Below, one piece after another: positions 1 through 6,283 of a DNA stretch of 7,609 nt. The translations under genes and the position numbers were made by a program. The stretch is from Cytophagales bacterium (lineage in GTDB: Bacteria > Bacteroidota > Bacteroidia > Cytophagales > MED-G16). The stretch covers positions 10,847 through 18,455 of the forward strand of contig JAPYTU010000019.1 in assembly GCA_029940715.1 (NCBI GenBank), given 5' to 3'. The notes beneath the pieces are model-generated. The model saw only the letters and a list, made by a program, of their open reading frames with translations. It searched no databases and was not told where the DNA came from. How positions within the stretch are numbered: position 1 is the first letter of the stretch; every line of letters begins with the position of its first letter.

Positions 1-5
1 TTTCT

Positions 6-494
6 TTATTGTATTTTAATTTTTTCAGGAATTATTATTGCGTTTGGAAATGTTTTTTTGAATTTATTGTAGTCTCTATTGGCATTAAATCTACTATAAT
101 ATTTTCCAACTTTAACTCTGTAATTTGGTTGAGTAAAAATTGTTATTTTTTTAGTTAAACTATCTAATTTATTTAATTTAATTTCAGTTTCTTCAGCAAG
201 AACTCTGTTGTCTCCTAAGTATAATTGTATTGTGAATCCTTCTATATAATTATTTTTTTTATTTTCATATTTTATGATATTAAGAACGCTGTCTAATTCA
301 TTTATAATTGTTGGCACTGTTGTGTTATTATTATTTGAAAGTATAAAATTACTTTTTGAGATGTTTTTTTTAGTATCTCTAGTATATGATAAATCTTCAA
401 AATATCCTTTTTGATTATTATTGATACTAGAATTATTTGATTGAATTTTACAAGAAAAAAAGACAATAAATATTAAAATAATATAATTTTTCAT
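6..494 (-). CDS. SPOR-domain lipoprotein
   Basis: This 162-residue protein starts with a short basic/hydrophobic segment ending in FFSC, a plausible lipobox with Cys15 as the lipidated residue, so it is probably an envelope lipoprotein. Residues 16-60 are Asn/Ser/Lys-rich and look like a disordered linker. From about residue 84 to the end there is a SPOR-like fold: a GFTIQLYLG strand, then YRVKVGKYYSR, then a helix and FPNAIIIPEKI, closely resembling the SPOR repeats (YRVQVG...FPNAFIV) that bind denuded peptidoglycan glycan strands. The gene begins 6 bases after the secA stop codon on the same strand, so it is probably co-transcribed with secA. The start ATG is the only one that gives a signal peptide. 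The specific role is unknown; binding of cell-wall glycan at the periplasmic face is inferred from the family. No promoter of its own is visible. Confidence 0.8.
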   Translation of the reverse strand: MKNYIILIFIVFFSCKIQSNNSSINNNQKGYFEDLSYTRDTKKNISKSNFILSNNNNTTVPTIINELDSVLNIIKYENKKNNYIEGFTIQLYLGDNRVLAEETEIKLNKLDSLTKKITIFTQPNYRVKVGKYYSRFNANRDYNKFKKTFPNAIIIPEKIKIQ

Positions 495-500
495 AAATAT

Positions 501-3500
501 TTAATCTTCAATTATTGTACATTTTTCAGCATTTATATCAGTTTCAACTTTTTTGAATTTAATATCTTTTATAATTCTCCCATCTTCATATATAACAGAA
601 ACTTTTGAATTTCTTCCAAAAATTTTTTGAGATTTTATTGGTTGTGTAGTTTGAACTTGAGAAGTTTTATGGCCTAAAGTTTTATCTCTTTCATTAACTG
701 ATCCAGAACCAGCATCTTCTTTTTTTGTTACATAATTTTCTTTTCTTTTTAGTTTTTTTGCTTCTTGAACTTCATCAGAATTTTGAATAGGAATTTGAGC
801 TTTTGTTAAAAAAGAAACAGTGTCTTGATTAACTTTTGCAATAAATTTTTTAAAGAGCTCAAATCCCTCGAATTTGTATATAACTAAGGGGTCTTTTTGT
901 TCATATACTGCACTCTGTACTGATTGTTTTAAATCATCCATTTCTCTTAAGTGTTCTTTCCAATTAAAATCTATCATTCCTAGACTAATAATTTTTTGCA
1001 TTTCATCTATGATAATACCTCCTTCATTTTCAATTGATTTTTCTAAATTAACTGAAACGCCTATTTGTTTTTTCCCATCTGTAAATGGTATAAGGATATT
1101 TTTTACTGTTCCTCCTCTATCTTTTTTAATTTTTTTAAGAATGGGAAGGGAAGATGATTTTATAAGATCATTTTTTGTTTTATAATTATTTAAGACTTTT
1201 TCGTAAAGATTATTTGTAATTATATTTGCTTCTTCTTTTTCAAATTCTTCTTTAGAAAATTTATTAAAATCAATTCCTAGAATTGTAACAGAATTTAATC
1301 TGAAATCATTGTAATTTTGTGCCTCTTTTGCACTTAATACTACATCTTCACATGTATCGTATAACATGTTTAATATGTCTACGTCTAACCTTTCTCCTTG
1401 CATTGCATTTCTTCTTCTTTTGTATATAACTTCTCTTTGAGAGTTCATTATATTATCGTATTCTAGAAGTCTTTTTCTAGTAGCAAAATTATTTTCTTCT
1501 ACTTTTTTTTGAGCCCTTTCGATTGATTTTGTTATCATACTATGTTGAATAACTTCATCTTCGTCCATATTCATTTTATCCATGACTTTTATCATTCTTT
1601 CAGAACCAAAAAGTCTCATAAGATTATCTTCTAGAGAAACAAAAAATTGTGATGATCCAACATCTCCTTGTCGTCCAGATCGTCCCCTTAATTGTCTATC
1701 TACTCTTCTAGACTCATGTCTTTCTGTACCAATTATTGCAAGGCCACCATTTTCTTTAGATTCGCTAGTAAGTTTTATATCTGTTCCTCTACCAGCCATA
1801 TTAGTAGCAATAGTGACAGTTCCAGATTTACCAGCTTCAGCAACCACATCTGCTTCTTTTGCATGTTTTTTTGCGTTTAAAACTTGATGCTTGATTTTTT
1901 TCATATTAAGCATTCTACTTAATAATTCTGAAATTTCAACTGATGTTGTTCCTACTAAAATTGGTCTGCCATTATTTCTTATCTCAGATATTTCGTTGAT
2001 GACAGCATTAAATTTTCCTTTTATTGTTTTATATACCTTGTCTTCCATATCAGATCTTGCAATTTCTTGATTAGTTGGTATAACAATACAATCAAGTTTA
2101 TAAATTTCCCAAAATTCTCCAGCTTCAGTTTCTGCTGTACCAGTCATTCCTGATAATTTATTGTACATTCTAAAATAATTTTGGAGAGTTATAGTTGCAT
2201 ATGTTTGAGATGCATCTTCAATTTTTACATTTTCTTTAGCTTCAATTGCTTGATGAAGTCCATCAGAATATCTTCTTCCATCCATTATTCTACCAGTTTG
2301 TTCATCTACAATTTTTACTTTTGAATCCATAACAACATATTCTTGATCTTTTTCAAATAAGGAATAAGCTTTAAGTAATTGGTTTATAGTATGGATTCTT
2401 TTTGTTTTAATACTATAGTCTTGGATGATTTTGTCTTTAGATTTTGTTATGTCTTCTAATGATTTATTTGAATTTTCAACAGCATTTATTTCAGTCCCTA
2501 TATCAGGTATTATAAAAAATTTAGGATCTTCACTAGCACTTGTAATTGTATCAATTCCTTTTTCAGTTAGTTGGATACTATTGCTTTTTTCTTCAATAGT
2601 AAAGTATAGAGGTTCATCAGCTTCAGGCATTAATTTTGAATTGTCTTGTAAATAATAATTTTCAATTTTTTGCATTGTTGCTTTTGTCCCTAATTCACTT
2701 AAATATTTAATTAGCGGTTTATATTTAGGAAGACCTCTATGTGCTCTAAAAAGAGAAAGCCCACCCTCTGATTCATTTTTTGCAGCTATTAATTTTTTTG
2801 CTTCTGCTAAGTATTGAGTTATTAGTTTTTTTTGTAGATCAAATAATTGTTGAATTCTTGGTTTTAAATCAAAAAATTCATGTTCATCTCCTTTTGGAAT
2901 AGGTCCAGAAATAATTAATGGAGTTCTTGCTTCATCAATTAAAACAGAATCAACTTCATCCACCATTACAAAATTATGTTCTCTTTGAACTAGCTCGTGA
3001 CTTTCTCTGACCATATTATCTCTTAAATAATCAAATCCAAATTCATTATTAGTTCCGTATGTTATATCAGCTTTATAGGCATTAATTCGTTCTGTAGAGT
3101 TAGATTCATATTTATCTATACAATCAATAGTTAGTTCATGAAATTCAAAAATTGGAGCATTCCATTCTGCGTCTCTTTTTGCCAGGTAATCATTTACTGT
3201 AACAATGTGAACTCCTCTTCCAGATAACGCATTTAGATAAGCTGGTAAAGTAGCAACTAGTGTTTTCCCTTCTCCAGTTGACATTTCTGAAATTTTTCCT
3301 TGATGCAAAACAACTCCACCTATTAATTGAACATCATAATGGATCATATTCCATAAAATTTTACTACCCGCAACTATCCATTCATTTTTCCATATGGCTT
3401 TATCGCCTTTTATTTCTATATTATCTTTAGTTTGTGATAATTTTCTGTCATGATCTCCTGCTATAACTTCTAATTGTTTATTTTCAGAAAAACGTCTTGC

Positions 3501-3863
3501 AGTTTCTTTAATTACAGCAAAGGCTTGAGGTAATATTTCATTTAATTTATCTTCTATAATTTTTATTTGTGATTCTTTTAATTTGTCAATTTGATTTAAA
3601 ATATTTTCTTTTATTTCAATTTCTTCTCCTGCTGATTTGTAAGATTTTTTTAGATTTAAAATTTCTTCAGATGTTTGTTCTAATTCTTTATTAATTTCTT
3701 CTTTAAAGTATTTGGTTTTATTTCTTAAATCTTGATCTGATATTTTTGATAAAACATTATACTCATCATTTATTTTATTAACATATGGTTGTAGCTTTTT
3801 TAAGTCTTTTTCACTTTTAGAGCCTAGTATTTTTCGTAAACCTTTATTTAAGAAGCCTAACAT
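501..3863 (-). CDS. secA: Preprotein translocase ATPase SecA
   Basis: SecA is the cytosolic/membrane-associated motor that pushes unfolded preproteins through SecYEG by ATP hydrolysis. Visible landmarks are Walker A GEGKT at 197-201; the DEVD box at 302-305 followed by DEARTPLIISGP; SGMTGTA at 571-577; TNMAGRGTDI at 687-696; the arginine-finger motif GRSGRQGD at 727-734; the helical scaffold at about 774-815; and the two-helix finger around 964-1000 with the tip tyrosine equivalent at Y987. At 1120 residues it is over 200 longer than E. coli SecA. Extra sequence lies at about 60-108 (charged, coiled-coil-like), 127-173 (before the Walker A) and about 325-420 (in the preprotein cross-linking domain), as is usual in Bacteroidota. 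The C-terminus (from about 1033) is a charged linker ending in GRNSKVSVIYEDGR and has no Cys-rich zinc motif. It is divergent from rplS and upstream of a SPOR lipoprotein gene. The start MLGFLNK matches family N-termini. Confidence 0.98.
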   Translation of the reverse strand: MLGFLNKGLRKILGSKSEKDLKKLQPYVNKINDEYNVLSKISDQDLRNKTKYFKEEINKELEQTSEEILNLKKSYKSAGEEIEIKENILNQIDKLKESQIKIIEDKLNEILPQAFAVIKETARRFSENKQLEVIAGDHDRKLSQTKDNIEIKGDKAIWKNEWIVAGSKILWNMIHYDVQLIGGVVLHQGKISEMSTGEGKTLVATLPAYLNALSGRGVHIVTVNDYLAKRDAEWNAPIFEFHELTIDCIDKYESNSTERINAYKADITYGTNNEFGFDYLRDNMVRESHELVQREHNFVMVDEVDSVLIDEARTPLIISGPIPKGDEHEFFDLKPRIQQLFDLQKKLITQYLAEAKKLIAAKNESEGGLSLFRAHRGLPKYKPLIKYLSELGTKATMQKIENYYLQDNSKLMPEADEPLYFTIEEKSNSIQLTEKGIDTITSASEDPKFFIIPDIGTEINAVENSNKSLEDITKSKDKIIQDYSIKTKRIHTINQLLKAYSLFEKDQEYVVMDSKVKIVDEQTGRIMDGRRYSDGLHQAIEAKENVKIEDASQTYATITLQNYFRMYNKLSGMTGTAETEAGEFWEIYKLDCIVIPTNQEIARSDMEDKVYKTIKGKFNAVINEISEIRNNGRPILVGTTSVEISELLSRMLNMKKIKHQVLNAKKHAKEADVVAEAGKSGTVTIATNMAGRGTDIKLTSESKENGGLAIIGTERHESRRVDRQLRGRSGRQGDVGSSQFFVSLEDNLMRLFGSERMIKVMDKMNMDEDEVIQHSMITKSIERAQKKVEENNFATRKRLLEYDNIMNSQREVIYKRRRNAMQGERLDVDILNMLYDTCEDVVLSAKEAQNYNDFRLNSVTILGIDFNKFSKEEFEKEEANIITNNLYEKVLNNYKTKNDLIKSSSLPILKKIKKDRGGTVKNILIPFTDGKKQIGVSVNLEKSIENEGGIIIDEMQKIISLGMIDFNWKEHLREMDDLKQSVQSAVYEQKDPLVIYKFEGFELFKKFIAKVNQDTVSFLTKAQIPIQNSDEVQEAKKLKRKENYVTKKEDAGSGSVNERDKTLGHKTSQVQTTQPIKSQKIFGRNSKVSVIYEDGRIIKDIKFKKVETDINAEKCTIIED

Positions 3864-3879
3864 TATATAAAATTTACTT

Positions 3880-3910
3880 CAAATTTATACATTAAAGATT
3901 AAGTATTAAA
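3880..3910 (-). promoter_or_regulatory. Candidate secA promoter
   Basis: Read on the minus strand, TAAATTTG (plus-strand 3880-3887) fits the Bacteroidota -7 pattern TAnnTTTG exactly and lies 16 bases before the secA ATG. The matching -33 element is poor: only TTTA (plus-strand 3907-3910) at a 19-base spacing. It is in the right place for a short secA leader, but such AT-rich DNA makes chance matches likely. Confidence 0.4.
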
Positions 3911-4023
3911 TGGATGATTCTTTTAATTATTAATTAATTAATATCAATTATACTAGACTTATTTAATTCTTTTTTAGGAATTTAAACTTTTTTTAAAATC
4001 TCAGGAAAAGGCATGAAATAAAT

Positions 4024-4052
4024 TTTGTAAAACTAAAAAAATCCTATATTTG
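4024..4052 (+). promoter_or_regulatory. Bacteroidota-type promoter of rplS
   Basis: TTTG at 4024-4027 and TATATTTG at 4045-4052 form a full match to the primary sigma factor consensus of Bacteroidota (TTTG, spacer, TAnnTTTG), with a 17-base spacer. The -7 element ends 16 bases before the rplS ATG, giving a leader of roughly a dozen bases. This is the best promoter in the window and helps assign the phylum. Confidence 0.75.
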
Positions 4053-4068
4053 CAACCAAAATAAAATT

Positions 4069-4422
4069 ATGTCTAATATGGATATTAAACTAAATACAGA
4101 AAATGTAGAGTTGAGGAAAACATTTCCTGAATTTGGTGCTGGTGATACAATTAATGTATTACTAAAAATTAGAGAAGGAAATAAAGAGAGAATACAACAG
4201 TTCCAAGGAACGGTTATTCAAAGAAAAAATGTTGGTTCTAATGGAGAAACATTTACTATTAGAAAAATTTCAGATTCTATTGCTGTTGAGAGAATAATTC
4301 CTATTTTTTCTCCTAGTATAGAAAGAATCGAATTAATTAGAAAAGGTAAAGTCAGAAGATCAAGAATATATTATTTAAGAAAAAGAAAAGGTAAACTTGC
4401 TAGGATTAAAGAAAAAATATAG
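4069..4422 (+). CDS. rplS: 50S ribosomal protein L19
   Basis: L19 sits at the 30S-50S interface of the ribosome. The 117-residue product matches the family length (E. coli 115) and carries its hallmarks: FPEFGAGDTINV at 19-30, FQGTVIQRKN at 45-54, FTIRKISDSIAVERIIPIFSP at 62-82, and the strongly basic C-terminus RRSRIYYLRKRKGKLARIKE at 96-115. The chosen ATG gives MSNMDIKL; a second ATG three codons in is an equally possible start. It is normally grouped with rpsP-rimM-trmD, but here it is on the opposite strand about 1.9 kb from trmD and divergent from secA, with its own strong promoter. A weak hairpin and T-tract follow it immediately. The identification is secure. Confidence 0.97.
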   Translation: MSNMDIKLNTENVELRKTFPEFGAGDTINVLLKIREGNKERIQQFQGTVIQRKNVGSNGETFTIRKISDSIAVERIIPIFSPSIERIELIRKGKVRRSRIYYLRKRKGKLARIKEKI

Positions 4423-4432
4423 TTTTAGAATT

Positions 4433-4453
4433 AATCTTTAAAGATTTTTTTTT
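4433..4453 (+). terminator. Weak intrinsic terminator after rplS
   Basis: The 14-base perfect palindrome AATCTTTAAAGATT (4433-4446) can form a 5-bp stem with a TTAA loop and runs straight into nine T's (4445-4453). It begins 10 bases after the rplS stop and ends 3 bases before the dapF ATG. The stem is short and AT-rich, so termination is probably partial, leaving read-through as the likely source of dapF transcripts. Confidence 0.45.
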
Positions 4454-4456
4454 GTA

Positions 4457-5226
4457 ATGCAATTATATTTTTATAAGTATCAATTATCAGGCAATTCTTT
4501 TATTTTAATAGATAATTTAAAAAACAAAACATCTCTTTTAAAAAGTCAAATAATTAAATTATGTGATTATAGTTTTGGTGTTGGTTCAGACGGTTTAATT
4601 ATTTTGAGTTCTGTATTAGGAATGGATTTTGAAATTATATTTTATAATCCTGATGGTTCTTTGAGTTTTTGTGCCAATGGAAGTTTGTGTGCTCTACATT
4701 TTTTAAAAAAAAAAAATTTGTTCATAAAGATTGTCTTTTTAAAGCATTTGATGGGATTCATACGGCAATAATTGAAAATGATATTCATTTAAAAATGAAA
4801 GATATTGATAAGTATAAAAAACTTGATAATGGATATTATTTGAATTCTGGAGCACCTCATCATGTGAAATTTGTAAATGGGGAATTATTAAATTTGAATA
4901 TTATTAAAGAATATAAAAATATTAGAAAGCATAATTTTTATAAAAAAAAATTATGCAATATTAATCTAGTATCTATAGAAGGGGAAAAAACAATTTCCAT
5001 TAGAACTTTTGAAAAAGGAGTTAATAGAGAAACTTTAAGTTGTGGTACAGGAACAGTAGCCTCAGTAGTTGCTACATCAATTAAGGAAAATTTAGTGATA
5101 AATTCTGTTAAAACTAAGGGAGGTAAATTAAAGGTTATTTTTAATAAAAATAAAAAAAATAAATTTTCAAATATTTTTTTAATTGGCTCTCCACAGGAAG
5201 TGTTTAGAGGAAAAATTAATCTTTAA
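4457..5226 (+). CDS. dapF: Diaminopimelate epimerase, frame broken at an A12 run
   Basis: DapF interconverts LL- and meso-diaminopimelate for peptidoglycan and lysine. The upstream frame (from 4457) shows YQLSGNSFILID, FGVGSDGLIIL and FYNPDGSLSFCANGS with the first catalytic cysteine C72. The downstream frame continues with FDGIHTAIIEN, SGAPHHVKFV and ETLSCGTGTVASVVAT, in which the TGT codon at 5041 is the second catalytic cysteine. The two halves overlap at 4669-4771 and meet at twelve A's (4705-4716); joining them needs one extra A or a -1 shift and gives about 256 residues, normal for the family. Without it the first frame stops after 104 residues. Because both halves stay conserved well beyond the break, I favour a sequencing/assembly error, transcriptional slippage or a very recent mutation over an old pseudogene. 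The first motif is CANGSLC rather than the usual CGNGxRC. No other lysine-pathway gene is nearby. Confidence 0.88.
4699..4719 (+). other. Slippery T6-A12-T3 tract inside dapF
   Basis: Six T's (4699-4704), twelve A's (4705-4716) and three T's (4717-4719) mark the point where the dapF reading frame changes. In the upstream frame the A's read as Leu-Lys-Lys-Lys-Asn and include A AAA AAA heptamers, a classical -1 slippery arrangement. A run of this length is also prone to RNA polymerase slippage and to base-count errors. Confidence 0.85.
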
Positions 5227-5232
5227 ATAGTT

Positions 5233-5255
5233 AATATTTTCTAAATATTGATTTT
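5233..5255 (+). terminator. Possible weak terminator after dapF
   Basis: AATATTT (5233-5239) and AAATATT (5243-5249) can pair around a three-base loop, followed by GATTTT. It lies 7 bases after the dapF stop. The stem is entirely A-T, so the case rests on position only and it may be chance in this AT-rich spacer. Confidence 0.25.
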
Positions 5256-5262
5256 ATCTATT

Positions 5263-5277
5263 TAATAATAATAATAA
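5263..5277 (+). repeat. TAA trinucleotide repeat (5 copies)
   Basis: Five tandem TAA units lie directly before the TTTCTTAAC repeat upstream of the DUF2490 gene. Such a tract could change length and alter spacing upstream of a promoter, but five units in AT-rich DNA is unremarkable. Confidence 0.6.
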
Positions 5278-5298
5278 TTTCTTAACCCTAATTTAACA
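5278..5298 (+). promoter_or_regulatory. Candidate response-regulator site upstream of DUF2490 gene
   Basis: TTAACC (5282-5287) and TTAACA (5293-5298) are direct repeats with an 11-base period, preceded by TTTC to give TTTCTTAAC (5278-5286). The first unit starts 50 bases before the ATG at 5332. A -7-like element TAGAATTG (5319-5326; one mismatch to TAnnTTTG) follows. Hexamer repeats one helical turn apart are typical of PhoB/OmpR-family binding sites, and TTAACA-N4-6-TTAACA is the Pho-box form known in Firmicutes; applying that here is inference. A similar site lies upstream of the 40-residue ORF at 6120. Confidence 0.4.
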
Positions 5299-5331
5299 AA
5301 TGAGCTAATTATAATAGATAGAATTGTAGAT

Positions 5332-5985
5332 ATGAAAGAAAAATATTTTTTTGTATTTAGAAAATTATTATTAATATTCTTTTTATTCTTTTTATTTGCA
5401 GATGTTAAATCTCAAACAAATTTTGAAAATTGGTCTACCTTTGATATAGCTGGAAAAGTTAAGAAAAATATAGAATTAAAGTTTGAGTATAAAAATAAAT
5501 ATAGTCATGAAGATAGTCAGTTAAGATCATCACACGTTGATTTTGGTATGAGTTATAAGATTAATAAATTGATAATTGGAGGGTTTTATAGAGAAATTTA
5601 TGAAATAAAAAAAGAAAATAGAGTTTCTGAATTTAGGCCTCATTTAGATTTTTCATATAAGTTTAATGATAATTTAAAATTAAGACTTCGAAATGAATAT
5701 CGTATAAAAGAGTTAGGTGATAATGCATTTCGATTTAGACTTAGATCTTCATATTCTCTTAATATTTGGGATAATTTTAATCCTTTCTTTCAAAATGAAA
5801 TTTTTATTTTAAAAAAGCAATTGGTCAGAGATAGAGTTAGTCTAGGAATTAACATAAAAATTAATAATACTCCTTTTAAGATAAAACCAAGTTATTTATT
5901 AGAAGCAAATAGAAAATCATCAGATAATGCTGTTGATTGGAGCTATAGGAATGTTTTATTAATTGCTTTTAATATTAGATTGTAA
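5332..5985 (+). CDS. DUF2490-family outer-membrane beta-barrel protein
   Basis: The 217-residue product has a signal peptide (basic start, hydrophobic core at about 11-22, probable cleavage near VKSQ-TNF around residue 28). The mature part is built of alternating amphipathic strands separated by short polar turns, for example IELKFEYKNKYS, HVDFGMSYKINKLIIGGFYRE, HLDFSYKFNDNLKLRLRNEYR, RFRLRSSYSLN and the final VLLIAFNIRL. This fits the DUF2490 family of Bacteroidota, predicted outer-membrane beta-barrels of unknown function. The opening NFENWSTFDIAGKVKKNIEL is also typical of the family. It lies alone between dapF (105-base gap) and a short transcription unit, with a possible regulator site and a -7-like element just upstream. 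I see no clear terminator after it. The substrate or function cannot be told from sequence. Confidence 0.75.
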   Translation: MKEKYFFVFRKLLLIFFLFFLFADVKSQTNFENWSTFDIAGKVKKNIELKFEYKNKYSHEDSQLRSSHVDFGMSYKINKLIIGGFYREIYEIKKENRVSEFRPHLDFSYKFNDNLKLRLRNEYRIKELGDNAFRFRLRSSYSLNIWDNFNPFFQNEIFILKKQLVRDRVSLGINIKINNTPFKIKPSYLLEANRKSSDNAVDWSYRNVLLIAFNIRL

Positions 5986-6064
5986 TTTTCAGATTTATAT
6001 AATTTATTAATATTTATTTTAAATAATTCCTTTGTAATTAGTTTGAATAAGCACTATTTGGATA

Positions 6065-6096
6065 TTTCTTAACAATTTCTTAACATTGCCTTAATA
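6065..6096 (+). promoter_or_regulatory. Triple TTAACA-type direct repeat, candidate operator
   Basis: TTAACA at 6069-6074, TTAACA at 6080-6085 and TTAATA at 6091-6096 are spaced exactly 11 bases apart. The first two are part of an exact 10-base direct repeat TTTCTTAACA (6065-6074 and 6076-6085). One-turn periodicity is the pattern bound by tandem PhoB/OmpR-type response regulators. The array starts 51 bases before the ATG at 6120, almost the same geometry as the site before the DUF2490 gene. The binding protein is unknown. Confidence 0.45.
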
Positions 6097-6117
6097 TTAA
6101 GACAATTAATAATTTTG
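6085..6117 (+). promoter_or_regulatory. Candidate promoter of the short unit
   Basis: TAATTTTG (6110-6117) is an exact TAnnTTTG -7 element, with ATTG (6085-6088) as a -33 candidate at a 21-base spacing. It directly follows the repeat array, so an activator there could replace a good -33 box. Transcription would start at about 6121, at or just past the ATG at 6120, so the message would be leaderless or non-coding. Confidence 0.45.
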
Positions 6118-6119
6118 TT

Positions 6120-6242
6120 ATGTATATTCCAACTTTAAAAAAATCATATAAAGTAAAGACGATAAAAAGAATAATAATTGGATTATTAGTTGTGTTACTA
6201 TTTTTGACTTTTTCTTCTTTTTCTTCTGCTTATAATCTGTAA
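6120..6242 (+). CDS. Hypothetical 40-residue hydrophobic peptide
   Basis: An ATG at 6120 opens a 40-codon frame ending in TAA at 6240-6242. The product has a Lys/Arg-rich start (KKSYKVKTIKR, residues 7-17), a hydrophobic core IIIGLLVVLLFLTF (18-31) and a Ser-rich end SSFSSAYNL. It looks like a signal peptide with nothing after it, or a single-span membrane microprotein. A charged-then-hydrophobic order with no stop is not expected by chance in AT-rich spacer DNA, and a TTAACA array lies 51 bases upstream. Against it, the -7 element ends only 2 bases before the ATG and the stop codon lies inside a terminator hairpin. It could equally be part of a small RNA, or the remnant of a secreted protein. 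I do not recognise a family. Confidence 0.4.
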   Translation: MYIPTLKKSYKVKTIKRIIIGLLVVLLFLTFSSFSSAYNL

Positions 6243-6261
6243 TTCATACAGATTATATTTT
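6231..6261 (+). terminator. Intrinsic terminator, 11-bp stem
   Basis: TATAATCTGTA (6231-6241) and TACAGATTATA (6247-6257) pair perfectly over 11 bp around the loop ATTCA and are followed by TTTT (6258-6261) and further AT-rich sequence, including a second all-AT hairpin (6261-6277). The orientation suits plus-strand transcripts; no T-run follows on the minus strand, so it is less suited to ending trmD transcripts, although it lies just past the trmD stop. This is the strongest hairpin I found in the window. Confidence 0.7.
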
Positions 6262-6283
6262 AATAAATAATTTATTATTTTCA

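Noticed and set aside
874..2655. Several plus-strand open frames of 60-100 codons opposite secA (for example 874-1185, 1582-1887, 2425-2655)
   Set aside because: They are antisense to conserved SecA motifs, show no family resemblance, and are Ser/Phe/Ile-rich as expected from the reverse complement of Lys/Glu/Asn-rich coding sequence.
3864..4068. Possible small gene or riboswitch between secA and rplS
   Set aside because: Only tiny frames occur (for example seven codons from 3910) and no stable GC-containing stems; promoters explain the conserved-looking parts.
4669..5226. The second dapF frame as an independent gene with its own ATG at 4669
   Set aside because: Residues before the A-run in this frame (MCQWKFVCSTFF) do not match DapF, whereas the other frame there does; the ATG is a chance codon and the real protein spans both frames.
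5263..5277. TAA repeat as a phase-variation switch
   Set aside because: Only five units, in a spacer rich in T and A, and upstream of the candidate regulator site; no evidence of length change from one sequence.
5986..6064. Terminator for the DUF2490 gene
   Set aside because: The stretch is AT-rich with short chance complementarities only; no stem of useful strength followed by T's was found.
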